Shown: piece by piece, positions 33,392 through 45,539 of the stretch
Numbering within the stretch: position 1 is the first letter of the stretch
How the letters are laid out: every line of letters begins with the position of its first letter
DNA from: Ophioderma brevispina
Lineage: Eukaryota; Echinodermata; Ophiuroidea; Amphilepidida; Ophiodermatidae
Reading direction: 5' to 3'
Assembly (NCBI GenBank): GCA_023653785.1
Contig: JAMKCH010035833.1
Location: forward strand, 1-64,000
Length of the DNA: 64,000 nt
The notes under the pieces: model-generated
Database searches by the model: none
Seen by the model: the letters and a program-made list of their open reading frames with translations, nothing else
What the model was told of the DNA's origin: nothing
Program-made: the position numbers and the translations under genes

Positions 33392-35902
33392 CTGCAAGAA
33401 CGGGGCAAAAGGTTGTGATTAAAATGAATAATAAATCAAGCACTTAACCTGTTGGGCCCTGAACGGCGACCATGCTGCAGTCTCTCAGAGACCAAAATTT
33501 TCCTGTTTTCCTTTAAAATGACGCATTTTTATGACCGGCTATTTTGGTGGTAATCAAAGTACAGCTGTGTTAAGAGAAAATTGTGTTTTTCCCCTTTGCA
33601 GAAATAATGGACTGTCCAGTAACTGGCAAAAAATAACATAATTTTCAGGTCCAATAAAAGTAGCAAACTCGTTGCTAAACAAAAAGCACAAAAAACACAT
33701 TGTAAATGAGACCCCCCGGCACTACCACCTATAATATATTCTGATTGACTCATTACAGAACACAACTTGAGATAGCCCTCTGAGAACCCAATCAAAAAAG
33801 TGCTTCTATATCTCTGTGTAAACCATACCACTATTCTTACATTATCTCTGATTTGCTTATTACATGATATTACCTGCAAAGTAACCAATCAAAATAGTTC
33901 TTTGTTATGTAAATTCTGTGTCTTACTCCTGATTCCAGAAGAATTTTGAACTAAATTTTTGAAATAAGAATTTAAAAGTGTGAATGCCACTGCCTGGGGA
34001 TAGTTTTGGGTGAAGCTAATTTTGTACGAATATAGTACTATAGTCTGAGTAAATAATTCTTGGCCTTGACACACATACGCACATTGCTTGTTGTGTGCAC
34101 TGCATCTATGTGCAACCCGGTGGTGCCTCGTTTTGGCAGGGAAGCGGGCGTACCTAGTAATTAGACCAAGAAATTTTAACCTAGAATATAGGGGACTTTC
34201 AGTCTATTTATTCCATATACAGTTTAACAGATTGCACGGAAGACTACAGTGTCAAACTTAATTAATATTGGCCCTGTTGATTCAACTACAGCATTACCAA
34301 AATGTATACAATTATGGCCTTTCAAGGTTAGACTCTGAGAATGCCTCTCTGACCAGAGATGTAACAGAGGAGTGGTCCCATTTCCTGAAAATCCAAATTT
34401 CCAACCGACGGGAAAGCCAAATTTTAGCGTAGCATTCGGTTAAGCTCCGGGGAACGTATTTTCTTACATAATTTTAGGGTATAAGACCCCTTCTCTAAAA
34501 TAGAGTGGTACTTAAAACTTGGGTTTTTGATGCAGTTTTACTTTTATCAATGACACTTTGATCTCAGAAATTGAAAACAAAAATTACAAATTCAATAAAA
34601 AAACAACCTTTTTTTTTTACATTTCCGGAATTTTTTTAAGGCCAAAAATCTGGAAATTTCGGTGTGTCCTTGGTGTAAGATATTCATGAGTTAGACTAGA
34701 GTAAAGACTCTATTACAGAATAAAGCTGTACAATACTTGTAATCCTTTGATCCTTTTATAGAAGATTTTGTGTTAGGCCAATTCCGTGCAGTCTTACATG
34801 AAGGATGAACCGAAATTTCCTAAAAAGTTACATCTCTGGAATGCTCATTGTTCGTTTATTGCAAGATGAGACTCTTGTGCAATTGCTGCAATGAGCAGAT
34901 TTGTAACTTCCTTTGCGAATTCTTTTTGGACTGCTGTATTTTAAAAAAAATACAACAAATGCATGTGTCGTCTGCCGTCATGGTCTGCGAATCGAAGACA
35001 AATGGTCACATGAGGTCACCAACACATGGGTACTACCCCAGGACCATTGTATCCAAGTGTCATGAGAATTGATCCACATATGTTGATACACCAAGGAAGT
35101 TGATAATTCTTATGATTTTTGGGCCATGACCTCAAACGACCTCTAGATAACCTTTGACGCCACTCTTGAGAGGGTAACCTGTGGGGAGCTACCCATCAAG
35201 GAGATTACATGCAAGTGCCATGAAAATGTGCGCAGGTATGTGGAAACATTGGGAAATTATGTTTAGGGTTAACATTTGGGTCAACATCTTTACCACAGAC
35301 AGATACACACATAAACGGACTCGCATACACACACACTACCAAAACAAATATGTGCCCTTTAGCAGATGCCACAAAAAAGTGGATTTCACCCAAAATGATT
35401 TTAGCTGAATACCAAAAGAGGGTCATTCTGGCTTGTATTGTTTTTTTATTTTGTTTTTATTTTTAACAAAATAGTGCTATATTTTTCTGGAACTGGAAGT
35501 AGAACTTTGGAAACATGCAATGAACAAACCACTTCCATGGGCATTGTTGAAAGGCATTCTCTCCACAGATAGGCAATGTTACAAAATATTTAACAAATGC
35601 CTTGTAATAAGTTAACATTTGATAAATACATTGAAGCATGGTCTGCATTGACCCCCTCAATATCAGTCAGAGAGACATATCCTTGTATCCTTAAGGATAC
35701 TAAATCATTAAACTCTTGTTCCTTCAGCAATGTTGAGGGAATAATAGTGTCGTGTTCACAACTGCATGCATTGGTGCATTTGCCAAAGGTTACTCAAAGC
35801 TTTCACAGCAGCTTGAGTTGTAATGAAGCAGAGCTTCTTTTTGGAGACAATGACACACAGTAATAATATTCATTGGATATGGCCTTTTAAACCTTTTTTT
35901 AC
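33392..35902. other. IgG intron; inverted CCAAT repeat and TGACC-rich repeat
   Basis: 33690-33930 is the reverse-oriented relative of 18.11-18.35 kb. 34970-35420 has ATGAGGTCACCAACACATGG and ends in ACACACATAAACGG-type simple sequence, like 48.5-49.6 kb. No exon is seen. Confidence 0.45.
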
Positions 35903-36116
35903 CTGTATTGGCTGTATTGTTCCAGACGGAAGTTGCTCAACTCATGCAGCTGCGTTGGGCTTTGGGCCTCGTCGCTTAGCAACGTGTTGCCATCACTGTC
36001 ATCCCATTGGAAGGAGCCAGCTGGGAAATGCTCGGTAGCAGTGCACTGCAGTTGCACCGTCTGACCTTCGTTGACCACATTGGTACCCGATACTTCAAGA
36101 GGACTGTTGGGTCGGC
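35903..36116 (-). CDS. Ig-like domain, N-terminal part
   Basis: This 214-nt exon enters in phase 1 after TTGCAATTGCAG and leaves in phase 2 before GTAAAA. It encodes GRPNSPLEVSGTNVV-like residues (the first codon is completed by the preceding exon). Strand B is QTVQLQCTATEHF and strand C GSFQWDDSDG with the core Trp, ending NFRLEQYSQY. The domain is completed by the exon at 33.3 kb: the split codon AG|C gives Ser and the joined reading is open. This is the only Ig here with a phase 2 internal intron, so it may derive from a different Ig lineage from the others. Confidence 0.82.
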
Positions 36117-36517
36117 CTGCAATTGCAAAATATACATGAAAAGTAAGCCTGAAGGCACTTCTAAATTCCCTTAACACATTCACAAGTTATTGGTAATGGC
36201 TTGTGGTGGTGTCAGGATTTATTCAACTGAGTATGCTGATCCGGGGCCGCGTGTATCCATGATACGAACACTCCCAACATGGCCCGCTTTGAGGCTGGGG
36301 CAGATTGGGAACAGTCAGGGGTTTTCACCCTACTCTTATTCAACACTGACTGCAATGTACATGTACAGTTGCGACACTCCCCTCCGAAGGATGAGATGCT
36401 TTCATGATCCATTTGCCCAATTCCAAGTGAACCATGGCGAGTGGTATTTTGTATTTAATCAATAGCTGGTATACAGATCAAATCCAGAATTGATAGTACC
36501 CGAATAAATCCCAGCAA

Positions 36518-36589
36518 GTGACCCCACCCGGATTCGAACCCGGGAATTTTTCCGCTAGACCACGCTCTCCCTGATCACTCAGTTGCTTT
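36518..36589 (-). repeat. tRNA-derived sequence, anticodon arm missing
   Basis: The minus strand has an A-box-like GTGGTCTAGCGG and a perfect T arm (CCCGGGTTCGAATCCGGG). An AGTGA/TCACT stem brackets them. The anticodon arm is absent, so it is a tRNA pseudogene or SINE head, not a working tRNA. Confidence 0.55.
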
Positions 36590-38343
36590 GTCCCGCCTCT
36601 GTGAAATCTGACACAAATGCACGTAAAGGGATTGGAAGTAATTTTTCACATAGTTAATGCATCATCCGCAATGGCAGCACACCTTGGTTGAAAAACAAGG
36701 CGGTTCTCGAACCACTACAGTTGCTGCCAGAATTGTTCAGAGGTGGGAAACGCGTGCGTCGTAATATCTGCATAAAAGGGGTGGAGTCTATGGGTAGTCT
36801 CATGCGCGATTAACCAATGAGGAGACCGACCTATTCGACAAGCCAATCCGGCATTCACTTCCGTGTTGATGCATGGTAAATAACTCTGAACAATTCTGAC
36901 AGAGAGTATAGTATTGCCTTCTTTTGAGATCCACCTTTCCTTCACTCTCTGCACAAGTTGACCTCTAATGGCATTTGACCTTGGTATGTGACCTTTAACC
37001 CTACCATGACATGCAAAGTCTCTGTGTTGCACCTATCATCTGAGGTTTGTGACAGTCGGAGTTAAGGTGTCCATTCACAAGCAATTTGAAAAATGTTAAC
37101 CGAAACTTCAAAACACATACAAACCCATACATTAGGCCATCTGAGCCAGAAGCGAAAGTTGGAGGTTTTTTGCCTAACATTTTCTGTATATCTCATGGGC
37201 GAATTGCATCCATATTGAATTCCTGTTAAGTTTATCAATTGGCAAACTAGGAAACCATTTGAGATTGTCAAGAAGAGCTGGGTCAGAAGAGCCATACTTC
37301 AAAGAATAGTACCTATTAGCAAGGTGCATGTCAAAGGCTGGTACCATTTCTTGCTCTAAGGTGGCCTCAGCACACTGGTCACTGGTCAGCAAATTTCTTA
37401 AAGTTCTTGTGGTACAGCTTTTCCCGATGGTGAGCAGATTTGCTTTTTTTCTGTTTTTTGAGTGCATTTTTTTCAGGAATTGGCTACAGGCACTAGGGGG
37501 ATAACAAAAACCAAAAATACTGCAAGTAAACTTGCGTCATTCACCTGGCAAGTTGGCAGTATGGAACTTGACCTCAGATGACTTCTGACCTTGGTCCATG
37601 ACCTTTGACATCATGCTCATATGAGGGAACCCCTATTGTACCTTAACCCCAAGTCTGGTTTCAATCGGACTTAACTTTTCGAAGGAGACCTGAAAAACGA
37701 AAACCTAACCTTGGTTAGAAAAGCTAACCAAACTGGAACACACACACATACATACGGACATGCGCGCCCTCACAATATCCCCCTCTGCTTTCATGCCAGG
37801 GGATAAAAACAAATAAAACAAACAGGCCATCTCTATTTGAAAGCTATCTTATGAGATGTCTTCAAAGGGAGGTCTTTCAATTTGTTAGTTTTGGGCAGTT
37901 GATGATGGTAACCTGTCCCTTTTAGTGCTGGCTAAACAGTAGCTTTACTATTACAAGCAAAATGACTTTGTGAAATAGCTTTTTTAGAAAGTTAGGCCTA
38001 AAATTTTGAAAAAGCAAGAAATTGTCACCAAAACCTCCAAAAGGAAAACAGGGGCAAGAGTTCCATAGGTACCCCTCTTCAATTTCTAGCATGTAACAGT
38101 TCTTTTTTTTATTTTTTGCCTTAGGTTTTAGGGTATTATGTTTAGTTTAAGGCCATAAATAAAAAGAATTTGTTCCCTGTAACACTTTTAAGGGGGTACA
38201 TATGGAACTCTTTCCAAAACCGGCAGATGCGACATACATTTGTTTTTTCTTTTTTAATACTACTGCCTTAAATTTTTGTTAACATTTATTTACTACTGGT
38301 TGACCTTTGAACTTTCAGCTTTAGAAACTAAACAAATACTTAC
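36590..38343. other. Intron; TGACCT-rich interspersed repeat
   Basis: Around 36960-37050 and 37560-37830 occur TTTGACCTTGGTATGTGACC and a tail ACACACACATACATACGG, as in the other TGACCT repeats. No coding support. Confidence 0.4.
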
Positions 38344-38629
38344 GAGCACAAATGAGCCGTAAACACGCTTGATTGGATGAGCCTATGATGGAAGAACTGA
38401 TTTCACAACACAACTCCCGAGAATGGTAACCTACTATAAGCCGGGTCCAAGCTTACTGTGCTATAGGTGTCCACCAATCCCTGTCCAGGGCCGTTGTTCA
38501 GCTGGCTGTTCCTCAAGATGTATTGATGAAGTCACCGGAGATAACCTGATCCTCCAACGTCCATATGAAGTCAACAGCTGGTCTGTTGGATCATCATCAT
38601 TGAACTATGTCTGTGAGTCATCTGGTGGG
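38344..38629 (-). pseudogene. Ig-like exon with several frame breaks
   Basis: The 3' end is clear: SRELCCEISSSIIGSSNQ, then ACLRLICA and a GTAAGT donor in phase 1, that is, an F strand with double Cys and a Cys-rich G strand. Further upstream, in other frames, are VDFIWTLEDQVISGDFINTS (strand C with core Trp) and QLNNGPGQGLVDTYSTVSL (strands D-E). At least two frameshifts separate these pieces, and no strand-B cysteine is seen. The likely acceptor (CCACCAG) is only a few bases from a 139-bp MITE at 38637-38775. The phase still fits the next exon (CGC R across the junction). It is either a decayed exon damaged near a transposon insertion or an assembly with indel errors. Confidence 0.5.
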
Positions 38630-38636
38630 GTGTAAC

Positions 38637-38775
38637 GGTGGGTTCATACTTCCATACGCCACGTCGCGAACATGCTTTCGAACATGCTTTGTTGCGGGAT
38701 GCACGAACATACGGGACACGTAACAACAATGTTCGAAAGGCTAGCATATGCAACTTCTGGAAGTATGAACCCACC
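38637..38775. mobile_element. 139-bp MITE with 18-bp inverted ends
   Basis: GGTGGGTTCATACTTCCA and TGGAAGTATGAACCCACC are perfect inverted repeats. The element abuts the acceptor side of the damaged Ig exon ending at 38629. Confidence 0.85.
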
Positions 38776-38789
38776 TTAAGAACTGAGGC

Positions 38790-39130
38790 AATTCCAGAAA
38801 GAAGCGCCCCAATTTTGTTCGACCCTGTTTTTTTTGCGTATTTGGAATGCTTACCCATGTATTAGATTCAGCCTTGAAGTGCATAACCCGAATACGCCGA
38901 GAGATGGAAGGGACAGTCTTTATGTACTAAATGATATTTAGATTTTCTGTCGTGCACGCGAAATCAAGCAGGTTTTCTATAGGATGATTATGTTACGGCA
39001 ATTTCAAAACAAGGTTGGAAGTTTTTTTTTTGTACTTATTGTTTTCCAAAAATAAACTTTCGAAATGTTCTCGGTAGCTAGGTGTCTACAACCGATCCAG
39101 TGCAATATAAGAGAATTTACCTCAAAAAAA
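38790..39130. repeat. Dispersed repeat, copy 1 (copy 2 at 43.18-43.52 kb)
   Basis: Shared phrases include TTCTGTCGTGCAC, AATAAACTTTCGAAATGTTCTC and ACAACCGATC, in the same orientation at 43.18-43.52 kb. The class is unknown. Confidence 0.7.
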
Positions 39131-39359
39131 TCTCCTGTCACTTAAGTCCTCTATGAAGTTATTTGGCAAGCAAGACAGTTTGCAGTTCTTGTCCTTTTGT
39201 GATTTCCATGCTAGGAGCACCCAGTACACATCTACAACTTAAATAGAAATGTGGTTTCAAGTTGCACCATCAGGTTGAGATCAGTGTGGCCCCACATACA
39301 GACACATATACAATGAGAAAGAGAACAGACAGGAAGGCCCACCAGTTGCGCAGGTAGAC

Positions 39360-39680
39360 CTTGTGTGACTTTTCTTTTGTTTAAAATACACACAAATATC
39401 AAATTTAGGTACACATGTATACAGAATAAAGCAAAGGCATGAAATGAGTCACACAAGTATACCTCAGATAGCACAACAAGAGACCAGACAGACAGACAGA
39501 CGGCGAGGTATACTTGGGTGACTTTTCTTTTGTTAAAATTAGACGCCAAGTAGCAAATTAAGATACCACAAGTTATGACAGAATAAAGCAATACATAAGA
39601 AATGGAGTCACAAGTATCTCAGTAAGCACATGCGAACAGACACACAGACCAGCATATTAATGTTCCTTTTGTGTAGAACT
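39360..39680. repeat. Two tandem copies of a ~163-bp unit
   Basis: GTGACTTTTCTTTTGTT and ACAGAATAAAGCAA recur at the same spacing, about 163 bases apart. Each copy ends in GACAGACA-type simple sequence. Confidence 0.7.
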
Positions 39681-41012
39681 TGGCAGAATACTCTGTAACC
39701 TTTGATTTTATTTTGAGTGGACGATTTAAACTTTTTAAGTCCACCCAAAGTTTGAATTTGAACCACAATCCCATGATTCTCCATAATTTTTGAAATTTTT
39801 TTTGTGTCCCCTGCACGCAATCTCTGCGAAAATTCATTCTGGGCATAATCTGAGACTATCATGCATTTTTTAATGAATTCAAGGAGAACCCTACAACGAA
39901 TAAATTATGCAATATAATTGACAAAAACTTATTGAACCCACATATGAGTAGTTTCTGGAAAAAACTGAATATAGTTAACCAAAGTACTGAATTAAAAACC
40001 ATCCTAGTTTTGACCACATGCTATTGGAATTCGTGCTAGTTATAACGTTGTTATCTATACTGCCGGCACAGTTGCGTCGTACAATGCCAGAGCAAATACA
40101 CACTATTAACGCGTCACGCATGTAGGAGTATGAAACGCTACTGTGCCGTCCGTATCGCATAACCAATACATATCCCATACACTAGCGCTATTTCAAATAG
40201 CGCATGATCAGTCAATTGGTTAAATTAAGTTTTATGGTTAGTATATTCTGTTTTTTTCATGAAACCACTCGATATTGTTCATTACGTATTTTTATAGCCA
40301 TATATTGGATAAGTTATTCTAGTACACTTTCTCCTTTAAGCTTCAAAATGACAACCCATGTTTATGAATTTTTTTCACAAAATATTCCCTTTGGGGCACT
40401 ATTGTAAACTCCACATGTTGACTGTACTCCCCCACCATAAAGAGAACCACCTGTTATACGAATAGCACCACCTACCTTTCAGCAAGGCTTTTTATTTTTT
40501 ATTTTTTCATTTCCTAAAGTCCCTGTCAATCCCTGTACACGATGTGGGATAGCGCCCTCTCACTGTGAGTCCATTGGGCTCCGCTTTCGCATTTATTTTG
40601 TGCATTTTTGTTTTATCTTTCTTTTTCGGGATAAATCTTCCTAACCTTTCCTGGGAACTGATTGGGCAATGCGTATAAGGCGCTGAATGAGTACATTGCG
40701 GTCAAACAAATGCGAAACTACCTCTGGCTGCATTGTTTTATGTTACTCTCGGGCAGTTGGTCTTGTGGGAAGAAGTTTTCAGTTGAAGATAATCTTTGGC
40801 ATGAGTAATCAATTAGTATGTACATCCCCCATAACGATGACAACATAATACTTTGGATTGACACATAATGTTTGCACAAACATACATATTTGCGCAAAGA
40901 CGCCTCGCTCTTCTACAGGCTTTCGCCTTCGCTACGCATCCTCCGCGATCTGGTTGGAGGCGTCTTTGACAAATGACTAGCACCACCAGGCATATCAGTT
41001 TTGCCGAGTTAC
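39681..41012. other. Intron; short hairpin at 40893-40976
   Basis: AAAGACGCCTC ... GAGGCGTCTTT brackets a GC-rich loop (GCTTTCGCCTTCGCTACGC). The rest shows no recognised feature. Confidence 0.4.
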
Positions 41013-41367
41013 TGTTTTATCAAATTATCTCCCCGTTCACATCCAGAAGTGACACCAATATCTTCATACTCCCCCCTTTCTTTGATTACAATTCCTACGT
41101 ACTTTGTTCCCAGTCGTGTACATGTCATCTGATTGGTGTCTGCTTCTGTTTGCCCCTCTTTGCCCTATTGAAGAAGTCGAAGACTCATCGCCGATAAGAT
41201 CAGCAATTGCTGGGAATTGGAATTCAAATGGATCATGCTTCATGTCCATCATATACTCAACTGCTTAGGAGAACGCTCACCAAAGTCTATCCTTCCGCCA
41301 TCAATTTCAACAAAGGTATCCTGTGTACCAGTCCCCATGTAAGTCTGTGCACTTACTGGTGGTTGAT
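41013..41367 (-). pseudogene. Ig-like exon with broken frame
   Basis: The exon starts after a TATTTCAG acceptor in phase 1 and reads (D)QPPVSAQTYMGTGTQ, then FVEIDGGRIDFGERSPKQL, and soon meets TGA in the same frame. About 140 bases on, another frame resumes with ADTNQMTCTRLGTKYVG and continues IVIKERGEYEDIGVTSG. That resembles strands B to D of the Ig half at 50.2 kb (LSCINWGARDKPVIDI). A possible GTAACT donor lies near 41012. Similarity over both segments and a good acceptor support a real Ig exon that has lost its frame through indels. Consensus errors in the assembly are equally possible. The left boundary is uncertain. Confidence 0.5.
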
Positions 41368-41959
41368 CTGAAATACAAAGAAAGTAAAAGTTTTTATAAA
41401 CCATGGTCTCTGAATTGGCCAATTACACAAACAATGCCTTAAAATAACCAATTAATCAGCCGTAGTGTTCAGGGAGTAACCCCATAGTACTGCTACCTAT
41501 GATCATTCTGTCCTGTTGTCTCATTACAAGAAACATGAGATAGCGCCTCTGATTACCCATCAAAATAGTTACTCACAGTACAACGCCTTCCGTGGCAGAT
41601 TTTTGTTCCGGAAACCTTGAGGGAAGACTGTGTTGTCTCTCTAGAATTAATTGCGTTGTGTTTTGTCTTAGTGCTATGTTTTAGCAAGTCTTTTCTTCCC
41701 ACCATTCCATAACTTAATTTGGGCACTGCAACATATTACACCAGTCATAACCTGCTGTTTGAATCTTTCAATATAGTCCGACAAAAACAAGCCATCCTTT
41801 TTCTTGTACTTCAACTACTATTCCACTCCCACTTGTCCCGACCCAGCAATCGAAGTGTTGTTAATGTTTGCAGTCGATAATCCCGCCACTCCTTTTTGGT
41901 ATTAAAAAAATACATCGGTCCTCTCGGACCGCTTGTGTGGCCTGCCCCTCGCGGTTTGT

Positions 41960-42440
41960 GATGTTAGGCCTCACATGACCTTTGGCACCATTGATTGTAC
42001 CCTTTGACCTTGATATGTGACCTTTGACCTTGATATGGTGTGACCTTTGACCTTGATAGATGACCTTTGACCTCATAAACTTATGAGGGATGCATTTAAT
42101 ATCCCTAACCAAGCTTGGTTCCAAGTGCACTTCAACTTTCAATGAGGTCCATTTAACATTTTCAGCCTATTTACAACTTGCCTCACATGACCTTTGACCT
42201 TGGTATGTGACCTTTGACCTCATCAACAAATGCAGGATGCTCATGTTGAACCTTGGACCAAATTTGGTTTAAATCGATCAACGTATGTGGATATTACAGG
42301 CAAATGGAACCCATTTGTCACAAACAGATACTGATCAACAACAAAAACAGACTATACAGTGACAAAGTGATCCCTATGTGTCTTTTGCATCTAAGCAGGC
42401 GACACAAAAACGACGATCAAATTGAATATTTTTCCGGATC
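41960..42440. repeat. TGACCTTTGACCT (DR1-type) array in an interspersed repeat
   Basis: The 13-mer TGACCTTTGACCT occurs near 42018, 42041, 42061, 42188 and 42208. Partial copies lie near 41978-42010. The flanks resemble the repeats at 36.9, 60.05 and 61.65 kb. The motif is two AGGTCA half sites spaced by one base on the minus strand. Confidence 0.75.
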
Positions 42441-43179
42441 GTGAACACACATATGTGATGTGATCCAGCAAAATGAGATGAAAGTCAGTCGATTCGATTT
42501 TTACTTTTCCATGTAACTGTATATACCATTTAAAAAGCTACATTTGCTGAAACCCCATTGAAATTGCCAATTAATCAAGATTTATTAGTTGAGGGTGGTT
42601 TAGTCAAAACAATAGGAAACAACAAGACATCTTCTCCTTTGTTTGGCTTATATCTCAAAATCAATATTGCGACTTCTGACTCATTTTTGCTTGATCACAA
42701 CGGTCACATATGCGATACACAAAATTGCAAATTCTATGCCACTTGCCTACCTACATCACTAACTCGACCACAGAGTTGCGGTTTTCTAATGTACTATTAA
42801 GAAAAAAATACAATGCACGACTCAACTGCACGGCAAAATAGGTTTTATTGAAATTTTACCGTTTTTTTCGAATAAACCAAGCATAATTTCCCCTACTTTT
42901 TGGCCTTTTGTACCTGTTTTTATGGGTTTTTTGGGGGCTTTTTTGGAATTGGGGGGGGGGGCATCGATATGGGCCTGGTTGACATTTTTGTATCATTTTC
43001 GAAAATGACTTACTCCATTGTAACAAAATCATAAGTAATCATTCAGTGCTTACAATGACTTCCAAGGGGGTAATGGGTTGCCAAAAAGGCTAGGTAAGAG
43101 GATGCCACATACAAGCACTTTGTTCACTATGCCAAAGGATAAAGCAACATCAACTGAGTGTTTATGGCATAATGAGTCT

Positions 43180-43520
43180 AAAGAGACACCGAACATTTCC
43201 AAGAGAAGCGTCCCTCAATTTTTTTTTTGAACCAGGTTTTTTGCATATTTGGAATGGCTTCCCATGTATTAAGTACACCTTGAAGAGAAAATAAAAGCCG
43301 AAACTGCCGTCGTTATGTAACCAGGTTGAATGTTTTAGTAATTTCTGTCGTGCACAAGCATTGTTTTCCATAGGGACAATTAGGATAGCAGGCCATTCAA
43401 CAAGTTTTCGGTTTTCTTTCATGCTTGTTTTTGTCCAATAATAAACCTTCGAAATGTTCTCGGTCGGTGGTTCCTACAACCGATCAACTGCAATTTTGAA
43501 ATTGGGATCCCCCTCAAAAA
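43180..43520. repeat. Dispersed repeat, copy 2 (copy 1 at 38.79-39.13 kb)
   Basis: It shares GAGAAGCGTCCC-like, TTCTGTCGTGCACAAGC and AATGTTCTCGGTCGGTGG phrases with copy 1, in the same orientation. Confidence 0.7.
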
Positions 43521-44299
43521 TCTCCTCCTGTCACTTTAACCACACTGAACCTAATGGCCATCCCTATAAAAGTAGAAATGAGAACTGGAACAATAACTCA
43601 ATAAACCGAATGTATGTGCAACCTGAGACAAGCGTAACTATAGAGTCAATTCAAATTAGTGAGACTCCTTGCCTATTTGGATGGGGTTGATATTGATATG
43701 GGGTTCAATCCCCGGCCATGCAGAGACTAGCCTTGTTGCCATTTACAACACATATTGGTGACCATGGTACAAAGTTCCCATACAGAATCAGCTTACTGGA
43801 AACTGATGTATTCAATTATACAATGGTCTGTTAATGATTGAAGGACTTATGCCGTTTTTGGCCGGGATGTCAAAAGCCGTTTTGTTGCCTATCTCTGAAT
43901 ACAAGGTTGCCCATTTTGTTGACTTAGTTGTGTTATGTGTGCATAGATACAAAGAACGCAGTATTTCTTCAATGCTGTGCTAAGGTATGATCTTTTGCAG
44001 TGCCCAAGGTTAAGTTATGTTCAAATCACAATGGTTTAGAAATATTACTGTGTTTCATCCTGATCCTCAATTGAAATAGCCATCTATCTTAATTTTTGTG
44101 TAGTGTAGTTGGGGCAACATTTTATTTACCTACCTACATTACATAATTGTATGAGTATCATATTTTGGTAACCTGTGGCCATTAAAATAATTCCTCTTAA
44201 CCTCTCAGCGGTGAATGACAGGACCGCAAACTTTTAATGAGGTCTCGCTTATTTTGCAATCTACTATAAAGAAGATTCACAACAAGTTGCCATGTAATT

Positions 44300-45480
44300 G
44301 ATTGTATCCAGTGTGGCGCCAGACCTTTTTCCTGGGGGGGTGGGCAAACGGGGGGGGGGAGGGGGCAAAGTGAAATCTTGGTGGGGGAATTTGACACTCT
44401 GGGGGTGGGGAAAAATATGAAAAATTTGGAAATTTTTCACCACTTTTGGCCCCAAAAAATATCGCGTGATTTTTGGCCCCAAACAGCTGATTTTGCCCCC
44501 CAAATAAGCCTTCATTTTTCGTTCGAACCAGGGGGGGGGGGGGGGGGGGGAAACTGGGGGGGGCAAGAAAAAAATTTGGGGGATTCCCGCCCCCCCTGCG
44601 CCGCCGCCCCTGATTTCGCATAGCGTTCAGGGGTCTGGTGCGATTTTTATGTTATTCCTGCAATTCCCTTGACTGATTGCAAAGCACTGATCATTATTCA
44701 ATACAATTTATTGAATTTACCTTATAGGTTTGAGGTTGGCAGGCTTATTTTGAAATCATTGGTTGTTCAAATGGTTCCTTTGTTTGTTTTTAAAAACCTG
44801 TTCAGAGTTAAGGTCTCAATGACTGTTCATATAGGCCACGAAAAACTTGAAATAACTAAATTATGTACCCTCAATTTGATGTCGAATAAATAGGTAGAAT
44901 TGGTTCAAATTTCAATTTTAATCACATTCAAGGATGGTTCAAAATGTATTGACATGATTAAAATCTTGGTTTCATGTCATGTTATGCTTATAATACAAGA
45001 ATCAAAAACAAAGTTGTACCATTTTATTTTGCAAAATCGGCAATTTCTCTAATATAATAAATCTAATTTGGCACAATATTTCTGATTTTGGCTATGTTTT
45101 TATTGAAAATGAAGAGCTATTAAAGCATACTGAAACCAAAAGTTTTAATGTGAAGTGTTCTGAAGCGCAGGTATATTTCTTATAGGTATGAATGAAAACA
45201 CAAAATTATGCAAAATTAGCCTGATTTGCAGGAAACTAGCATAGAAAAACTTTAAGGCACTTACAGTGCCGCCATGCAGCCAAGACATTGCAAGCCAAAA
45301 GCAGACCTGTTCAATACACTATACTCTGGTCCAGCTTGAAGTATGAAGTAGCGACACGTGCATTATACATTGTACGACTTTCAGCGCGTGCACGCTAAGG
45401 CAAAGCACAAATACACTGCAAACTGAAAGGCGGCATTGGGTAAACGTGCCGACTTTTCACTTCATACTTCAGACAGGACA
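44300..45480. other. Intron; poly-G-rich repeat, then an inverted-repeat segment
   Basis: 44330-44620 holds G runs of up to about 20 and minus-strand CCCCCC frames, a degenerate repeat. At 45339-45475 AGCTTGAAGTATGAAGT is mirrored by ACTTCATACTTCAGAC, a small foldback. No gene. Confidence 0.45.
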
Positions 45481-45539
45481 AAGTATAGAGCTGTTAACAT
45501 GGGATCACAACATTGGCTTCTGATGAGCATTCAGGGATA

